In this document: piece after piece, positions 16,442-19,031 of the stretch
How the letters are laid out: every line of letters starts with the position of its first letter
How positions within the stretch are numbered: position 1 is the stretch's first letter
The notes under the pieces: model-generated
Database searches by the model: none
What the model was told of the DNA's origin: nothing
The model's input: only the letters and a program-made list of their open reading frames with translations
Origin: an uncultured Clostridium sp.
GTDB taxonomy: Bacteria; Bacillota; Clostridia; Lachnospirales; Lachnospiraceae
NCBI GenBank assembly: GCA_900544905.1
Contig: UQXF01000070.1
Coordinates: 1-19,031, forward strand
Length of the DNA stretch: 19,031 nucleotides
Reading direction: 5' to 3'
Made by a program: the position numbers and the translations under genes

Positions 16442-16633
16442 TCAAAACCTCGTATTTTTAACAGCGTGATTATATTTTTCCAGCATATCTGCCCGAAGAT
16501 GCAAATCGGAGGCGGTACAGATATATTCCCCGTGCGCGTGCAGTGCCAGCTGCAGGGAAACTGGCAATGAAAGAAAATATCGTCTGGAGCTGCTGCTATG
16601 TGATATTAAGTCCTGTAAATTGTTATATTTCAT
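16442..16633 (-). CDS. 63-residue conserved-looking small protein, function unknown
   Basis: I think this short frame is a real gene. GAGGTGA lies 6-7 bases before the ATG, and the protein has a balanced, helix-forming composition without low complexity. It begins MKYNNLQDLISHSSSSRR, continues YFLSLPVSLQLALHAHGEY and ends in an amphipathic helix (SDLHLRADMLEKYNHAVK). I recall similar small proteins in other Lachnospiraceae with a YFxSLPVxxQxxLHxxxxYIxTAxxLH pattern, but I cannot confirm this by a search. There is no signal peptide, membrane helix or cysteine pair, so it is probably cytoplasmic. It converges on map, with only 45 bases between the two stops and no clear terminator. An inverted repeat just upstream may control it. 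No function can be assigned. Confidence 0.7.
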   Translation of the reverse strand: MKYNNLQDLISHSSSSRRYFLSLPVSLQLALHAHGEYICTASDLHLRADMLEKYNHAVKNTRF

Positions 16634-16650
16634 AATCGGTCACCTCATGG

Positions 16651-16697
16651 ATAGTATCTGCCTATTTTAATGAATCATGCATAAGTGTAGATACTAT
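16651..16697. repeat. inverted repeat upstream of the small protein gene
   Basis: Perfect 9-base arms ATAGTATCT (16651-16659) and AGATACTAT (16689-16697) are separated by 29 AT-rich bases containing ATGCAT. The arm nearer the gene ends 18 bases before its ATG, and on the - strand it supplies a possible -10 (TACTAT). The spacing of about 3.6 helical turns between arm centres suits either a looping repressor or a pair of half-sites; a long-loop hairpin is the other reading. Confidence 0.45.
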
Positions 16698-16731
16698 TTG
16701 CATTTTATTGTTGCTTTGCCAGATGAGAAAT

Positions 16732-17034
16732 TCCGGAAGTGATGGAGGCATGACAGTAGCAAAAGCCATTGCAGAGTTTTATCAGGCAAACGGAATGGCT
16801 GCATTGGCAATTGGGCTTTTTAAGACACAGCAGACGGGAAAATATTTAGACCGGGTGCCGTTAGAATATATTGAAAGGGCAATTAGGTGGCTGAAGGCTG
16901 GAGGATATGAGAAAATAGGGGTGGATGCCATTTCAAAGGGGACGGAATATGCGCTTATAGCGGCGGAGAAGTTTCATGACATTTCCTGTGTGATTGTAAG
17001 AACACCGTCGCATTTTCTGAGCGAGGGACTTGGG
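16732..17034 (+). pseudogene. BAAT-type acyl-CoA thioester hydrolase fragment
   Basis: About 100 residues match the core of the BAAT C-terminal alpha/beta-hydrolase family, found in acyl-CoA thioesterases. The fragment runs from the oxyanion-side motif SGSDGG through MAALAIGLFKTQQTGKYLDR, PLEYIERAIRWLKAGGYEKI and the nucleophile region VDAISKGTEYAL to IVRTPSHFLSEGL. Intact enzymes are about 300-450 residues, so both ends are missing. The residue two before the putative nucleophile Ser76 (counted from ATG 16708) is Ala where Gly is usual. The frame can be opened from an ATG at 16708 without a ribosome binding site, and after about 17034 it runs into unrelated sequence. I read it as the remnant of a deleted gene. 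The family call is from memory of motifs. Confidence 0.65.
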
Positions 17035-17039
17035 TACAG

Positions 17040-17186
17040 GGCTATACCGTTTATCAAAATCACAGAAAGCTTCATGCCGATATGATGGAGAAGATTACCC
17101 GGGTTTTAAATCAGATGCCTAAGGAAAGTATAAGGAGTATGGAAAAGTTAATTGATGTGGTGGAGCAGTCCCTGGATGATTTGTAA
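17040..17186 (+). pseudogene. C-terminal tail of a probable MarR-family regulator
   Basis: In a different frame from the preceding fragment, 48 codons read GYTVYQNHRKLHADMMEKI followed by helical TRVLNQMPKESIRSMEKL and ending VEQSLDDL before a TAA. A short wing-end strand followed by two long amphipathic helices is what closes MarR-type regulators, where these helices form the dimer interface. The DNA-binding domain is absent. The frame is open further upstream but there it only reads through the hydrolase fragment out of phase, so 17035-17042 is the likely join point. I cannot exclude another helical family. Confidence 0.45.
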
Positions 17187-17195
17187 GTGTGGTAA

Positions 17196-17267
17196 ATAGC
17201 AAGACCTGCGTATTCAGAAAAACGGTGCCGACTTAGCCGGGAGGTGGAGAAGCAGGCATTGGTGTAA
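17196..17267 (+). other. unexplained open stretch, gene remnant or intergenic repeat
   Basis: Between in-frame stops at 17193-17195 and 17265-17267, 23 codons read IARPAYSEKRCRLSREVEKQ then ALV. There is no start codon. The composition looks like a genuine protein C-terminus, and the DNA (around GCCGACTTAGCCGGGAGG) is richer in GC than its surroundings. It could be a third piece of debris or a copy of a dispersed intergenic element. The gap 17086-17321 holds this, the MarR-like tail and the terminator, and nothing else I can identify. Confidence 0.3.
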
Positions 17268-17274
17268 TTATTAG

Positions 17275-17314
17275 AAGCCTGGAATTCATTGATAAAAAGA
17301 ATTCCAGGCTTTTG
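17275..17314. terminator. strong bidirectional intrinsic terminator
   Basis: Perfect 13-base arms AAGCCTGGAATTC (17275-17287) and GAATTCCAGGCTT (17299-17311) enclose an 11-base loop. The + strand continues TTTG, and the - strand stem is followed by CTAATAATT. It starts 8 bases beyond the chemoreceptor stop, so its main role is probably to end that - strand gene. Confidence 0.9.
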
Positions 17315-17321
17315 TAACAAT

Positions 17322-18982
17322 TTAATCTAACTGGAACTTTGCAATCTGCTCTGTCAGTGAATCCGATAACTGTTTTAATTCTTCGCTGGATGCAGACATC
17401 CGGGAGCCATCGTCGCGGAAATCACTGGCAATATTCATAACCTGCTCACAGGTTGCCAGAATCTCCTCGGTGCCGGCAGTCTGTTCCTCGGTGCTGGCAG
17501 CAATATCCGTTGCAACATTTTCCACATTGGCAATGGCGCTTTTTACGGTAGTCATTGCAGAATTAATATCAGTGATGGTCTGGCGGATATTTTCAAAGGT
17601 TATTCCGGTGTCATTTACAACAGCGGAGCTTTCTAAAATTGCATTTTTACTCTCTGAGGATTTTTCCATTACAATGTTTACCAGCTTACGCATATTGTTT
17701 GTTGTATTTACAATGTCCGTGACAGAGCTGCTGCAGCTTTCTGCCAGCGTCCGGATTTCGTCTGCAACCACTGCAAAGCCTTTTCCGGATTCGCCAGCTC
17801 TGGCAGCTTCAATGCTGGCATTTAGTGACAGCAGGTTGGTCTGCTCTGCAATATCCTGGATTACATTGACCATTGTATTGATGCCGTTTAATCCGGAATG
17901 CACATTGTTGACAGCCTCCTGCAGGTTGTCAGATAACTGGGTAATATAATGCATTTTATCAATCATGACATTCATATTGTCTCTGCCGGAATTTGCCAGC
18001 GTAACCGTATTGTCGATGGTATTTTTTACCGTATCTGCAGCATCGTTGGTATTGGATACGTTGTTTGCCAGGATGGAGGCTCCTTCTGCTATGGTGTTGA
18101 CTGCTTTAGACAGGTCATCCATAGAGGCGGTGAGACTTTCCATGGCTTCGTACTGGGTTTCCGCAGAAGAGTAGAGATGTCTGGCGGTTTCTTCATTTTC
18201 CATGGCTTTATTGTCGATGGTATGGGCAGACTGCTCGATTGCGGTAAGGGTTTCATTTAACTGGTTTGACATCTGGTTTAAATTGTCTGCAATGGTTCCT
18301 AATTCATCTGAAGTGTTGATATCAATACGGTGTGTGATATCCAGTGTATTCATGGAATCAATCATTGTGTTAATATTGCCTATCGGTCTTAACAGCAGGA
18401 ACAGGATAACAAATAATGCTGCTCCTAAGAAAATGATTCCTACAAGGGATGTAATGAAAGAGGTCCGTATGATTGGGGTGAGAGCAGAATCTACGTCACT
18501 TTTTGCCACCTGACAGATAATAACAAAATTGGTTCCCTCCACCTTGTGAAGATTCAGATATTGTCCGTCTATGAGAGTAATTTCGTCAAATGTCTGGTTT
18601 TCCAGCATTTCAGTGATTGCCTGGGAAATGGTATCTGTACATTCCTCCAGCGTTTTTCCGTTTATGGACTCATTGTTTTTGTTACCAAAAATAATGCCGC
18701 TGGTGGCATCCACTGCGTAAGAGAATCCCCCGGTAAACAGTGTCTGCTCCCGCAGTAAAGCATCCATTGCATCTAATTGTACATCAGCCGAAACAACCCC
18801 GATAACATTGTCTTTCTCATCACTGATATTGGTATAAACGGAAACAATATATTTTTGAGTGTCAGAGTCTAAATACATTTCGCCAAATGTGATTCCATCA
18901 GACTGGATACCTGCCGTATACCATGGACGTTCCTTCATAACCCAGTCATCATCCGGGGTCCACATTTTGTCGATATAGGTAC
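17322..18982 (-). CDS. methyl-accepting chemotaxis protein, 5' end missing
   Basis: This is a membrane chemoreceptor that relays ligand binding to the CheA-CheW complex. The gene runs off the native DNA at 18982; 552 complete codons are present. Counting from the Met at 18965, residues 1-165 are the membrane-proximal part of a double-Cache sensor domain, 170-192 a membrane helix, about 193-245 a HAMP domain (RPIGNINTM...DELGTIADNLNQM), and the rest the cytoplasmic coiled coil. The conserved hairpin tip is near residues 375-395 (EQTNLLSLNASIEAARAGE). The sensor retains Arg13, Trp15 and Tyr16 (RPWY), Tyr44 and Asp61, spaced as in amino-acid-binding dCache receptors. That Met is not the start: codons for TYIDK precede it up to the adapter, whose in-frame TAA makes it look like one. 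The missing part should hold the first membrane helix and distal Cache module. Confidence 0.95.
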
Positions 18983-19031
18983 CTGTCTCTTATACACATC
19001 TCCGAGCCCACGAGACTCGACGTCATCTCGT
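18983..19031 (+). other. Illumina Nextera i7-side adapter (not genomic)
   Basis: Positions 18983-19001 (CTGTCTCTTATACACATCT) are the inverted mosaic end, and 19002-19016 the read-2 spacer CCGAGCCCACGAGAC. Positions 19017-19024 (TCGACGTC) fit an i7 index that I recall as N729, and 19025-19031 are the start of the P7 tail. Native sequence ends at 18982. Confidence 0.98.

Noticed and set aside
17111..17320. 69-residue frame on the - strand
   Set aside because: It crosses the terminator hairpin and the debris region, has no ribosome binding site and no recognisable motif.
17470..17949. 159-residue frame on the + strand
   Set aside because: It is antisense to the conserved chemoreceptor signalling domain; the repetitive heptads of that coiled coil create long open antisense frames.

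Overview
The window looks like ordinary chromosome of an anaerobic, probably motile, Gram-positive bacterium of the class Clostridia, most likely the family Lachnospiraceae. This is inferred from the moderate GC content, strong AGGAGG-type ribosome binding sites, sigma-A promoters, a SEC-C-tagged methionine aminopeptidase, a YtrA/ABC-2-like exporter pair, a seven-TM EAL protein and a clostridial-style chemoreceptor. I cannot assign a genus. Only 49..18982 is native DNA: 1..48 and 18983..19031 are Illumina Nextera library adapters with readable index bases, so this is an untrimmed short-read contig.

Left part (49..8546, + strand): a promoter and dyad-containing leader precede gltB and gltD, the two subunits of glutamate synthase, which assimilate ammonia together with glutamine synthetase. 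A strong terminator closes this operon. Two monocistronic genes follow: a single-pass, acidic membrane-anchored protein of unknown function, and a soluble DUF2156 (GNAT-fold) protein.

Middle (8513..11706, - strand): a lytic transglycosylase is followed by an ABC ATPase and its polytopic permease, the last two overlapping by 8 bp. The permease stop codon lies inside a triplicated-arm palindrome that forms the boundary with the + strand gene. Next, on the + strand (11804..16396), come an orphan biotin-dependent carboxyltransferase subunit, a seven-TM degenerate-GGDEF/EAL c-di-GMP phosphodiesterase and a type I methionine aminopeptidase. Each of these has its own promoter.

Right part (16397..18982): a convincing 63-residue protein on the - strand lies beside an inverted repeat. 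It is followed by about 550 bp of gene debris: a BAAT-type hydrolase fragment abutting, in another frame, the C-terminal tail of a probable MarR regulator, then a further unexplained open stretch. A perfect 13-bp stem terminator separates the debris from a chemoreceptor whose N-terminus is cut off by the adapter.

I found no tRNA, rRNA, CRISPR array, complete insertion sequence, phage or defence module. No clear new multi-gene system is present. The most useful points are the adapter artefact and its effect on the chemoreceptor start, the chimeric pseudogene region, the small protein, and several candidate operators.
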